Part shown: piece by piece, positions 13,647 to 14,698 of the stretch | How positions within the stretch are numbered: position 1 is the stretch's first letter | Layout of the letters: each line of letters begins with the position of its first letter | Origin: Thermodesulfobacteriota bacterium | GTDB taxonomy: Bacteria; Desulfobacterota_D; UBA1144; Nemesobacterales; UBA2774 | DNA: 14,698 nucleotides | Assembly: GCA_039028315.1 (NCBI GenBank) | Contig: JBCCIH010000031.1 | Span: 1 to 14,698 of the forward strand | Direction of reading: 5' to 3' | Program-made: the position numbers and the translations under genes | Notes under the pieces: generated by a model | The model's input: only the letters and a program-made list of their open reading frames with translations | The model's database searches: none | Told to the model about the DNA's origin: nothing

Positions 13647-14698
13647 AGTTATTCTGAGTTCCTTCTTTAAACGATACGTTTTTAAAAAGCACCATGTCTA
13701 AAGGATTAGGCACAAGACCAATCACATAAGGTTTGATTAGATTTTGTTGAGTTGTTATATAAAATGGCGCAATAGGAGAGTCAGTTTCTGTGAGAATTTT
13801 TTGCGCTTGGTTGTATAGTACAATCCTTTTTTCAGGATCGGTTTCTGAAGCGGCCTTTTCAACCAGTGCATCATACTCTTCATTACACCAGCCTGTTCTA
13901 TTGTTGCCGGAGTTGCATGTAAAAAGGCTCATGAAATTATGAGGATCAGGAAAGTCAGCTCCCCATCCTGCTCTATGAATCTCAGGTGGGTTTGTGTTGA
14001 TCGTGCTTAGATATACCTTCCACTCTTCGTTAATCAGTTTCACTTCAACTCCAAGGTATTCCTTCCACATACTCTGAAGCGCCTCTGCAATTACTCTATT
14101 AAAACTCACGTCGGGCCATAGGAAAGTAACTTCAGGAAATCCTTTTCCATCGGGATAGCCTGCCTCAGCCAGCCACTTCTTTGCCTGCTCGGGATTAAAA
14201 TCGACCCCAATCTCAGAGTTGTATGCCAGCATATCTTTAGGTATCCAAGATGTAGTGGTAATGCCCGCGCCTTGAATTAAGTTAATAATGCTTTTCCTAT
14301 CAATTGCTGCTGAGAAGGCTTTTCTCACAAGCGGATTATCAAATGGCGCCTTTTCTACATTAAACGCTATGTAGTTAGTTCTAAATTGTGGAGTAGTCGT
14401 AAAATCCTCCATCACTTTTAGTCTCGGCACCTCTAGCGGAGGAATACTCTTACTGTCTGCAAAATCAAGCTCCCCACTCTCATAAAGCGCAAGCGCAGAT
14501 GAAGGGTTCTCATTCATGACCATATTCACATTTTGGATCACTGGTTTTTCGCCCCAGTAATTTTCATTGATAGTAAGAAGCATATTATCGTGATGACGCC
14601 AGCTAGAAAGCTTATAAGGCCCTACAGTCACTATGTTTTCTGGCTCAGTCCATCTTATACCGTGAGCCTCCACAATGTCTTGCCGCATTGGAAATGTG
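13645..14698 (-). CDS. Family-5 extracellular solute-binding protein (DppA/OppA type), N-terminus outside the window
   Basis: This is the C-terminal two-thirds of an ABC-transporter binding protein of the SBP_bac_5 family, which binds oligopeptides, dipeptides or nickel in the periplasm. The segment PMRQDIVEAHGIRWTEPENI then VGPYKLSSW, the motif FNVEKAPFDNPLVRKAFSAAIDR, and NPEQAKKWLAEAGYPDGKGFPEVTF are classic for the family, as is the C-terminal ADFPDPHNFMSLFTC...NEEYDALVEKA. The frame is open to the last base (reading TFP before the internal Met at 14688), so that Met is not the start; about 150-200 residues with the signal peptide are missing. Two cysteines in FTCNSGNNRTGWC could pair. 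No permease or ATPase gene for it is seen here. Substrate undecided; OppA-like oligopeptide binding is the default. Confidence 0.9.
   Translation of the reverse strand, partial: TFPMRQDIVEAHGIRWTEPENIVTVGPYKLSSWRHHDNMLLTINENYWGEKPVIQNVNMVMNENPSSALALYESGELDFADSKSIPPLEVPRLKVMEDFTTTPQFRTNYIAFNVEKAPFDNPLVRKAFSAAIDRKSIINLIQGAGITTTSWIPKDMLAYNSEIGVDFNPEQAKKWLAEAGYPDGKGFPEVTFLWPDVSFNRVIAEALQSMWKEYLGVEVKLINEEWKVYLSTINTNPPEIHRAGWGADFPDPHNFMSLFTCNSGNNRTGWCNEEYDALVEKAASETDPEKRIVLYNQAQKILTETDSPIAPFYITTQQNLIKPYVIGLVPNPLDMVLFKNVSFKEGTQNN

Overview
The window reads as chromosome of a Gram-negative (diderm) bacterium with moderately AT-rich DNA. The diderm call rests on a TonB-dependent outer-membrane receptor, a lipoprotein and periplasmic binding proteins. 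I cannot place it to phylum from sequence alone; several genes use TTG, GTG or apparently rarer start codons. No tRNA, rRNA, IS element, CRISPR array or phage gene was seen.

Layout. Left edge (2-3225): the C-terminal part of a secreted beta-propeller-like protein on the + strand meets, almost stop to stop, a minus-strand set made of an AEC-family permease (probably starting at an ATT codon), a stand-alone FabH (KAS III) with its own sigma70-like promoter, and an unrecognised 152-residue protein. At 3226-3814 an AT-rich spacer with a good promoter precedes a small membrane-anchored Ala/Pro-rich protein on the + strand.

Centre (3888-11334, minus strand): a complete vitamin B12 uptake locus. 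In transcription order it holds a sigma70-like promoter, a cobalamin riboswitch, a hairpin that buries the btuB Shine-Dalgarno, the receptor BtuB, a lipoprotein beta-propeller, a BtuF-like protein with no signal peptide, a secreted BtuF, the ATPase BtuD and the permease BtuC. The lipoprotein propeller directly after btuB resembles in position, anchoring and fold the BtuG capture protein known from Bacteroides. This is the most interesting point of the window.

Right edge (11346-14698): two divergent luciferase-like (LLM class) oxidoreductases share a 165-bp promoter region. The + strand one ends at a clear rho-independent terminator, which it shares with a convergent, truncated family-5 (peptide/nickel type) solute-binding protein running off the window.

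How the genes work together: BtuB with the propeller lipoprotein would capture corrinoids at the outer membrane, the secreted BtuF would carry them through the periplasm, and BtuCD would import them. The signal-less BtuF paralogue would stay in the cytoplasm, where its role is unknown. The riboswitch would shut the leading genes down when B12 is plentiful.
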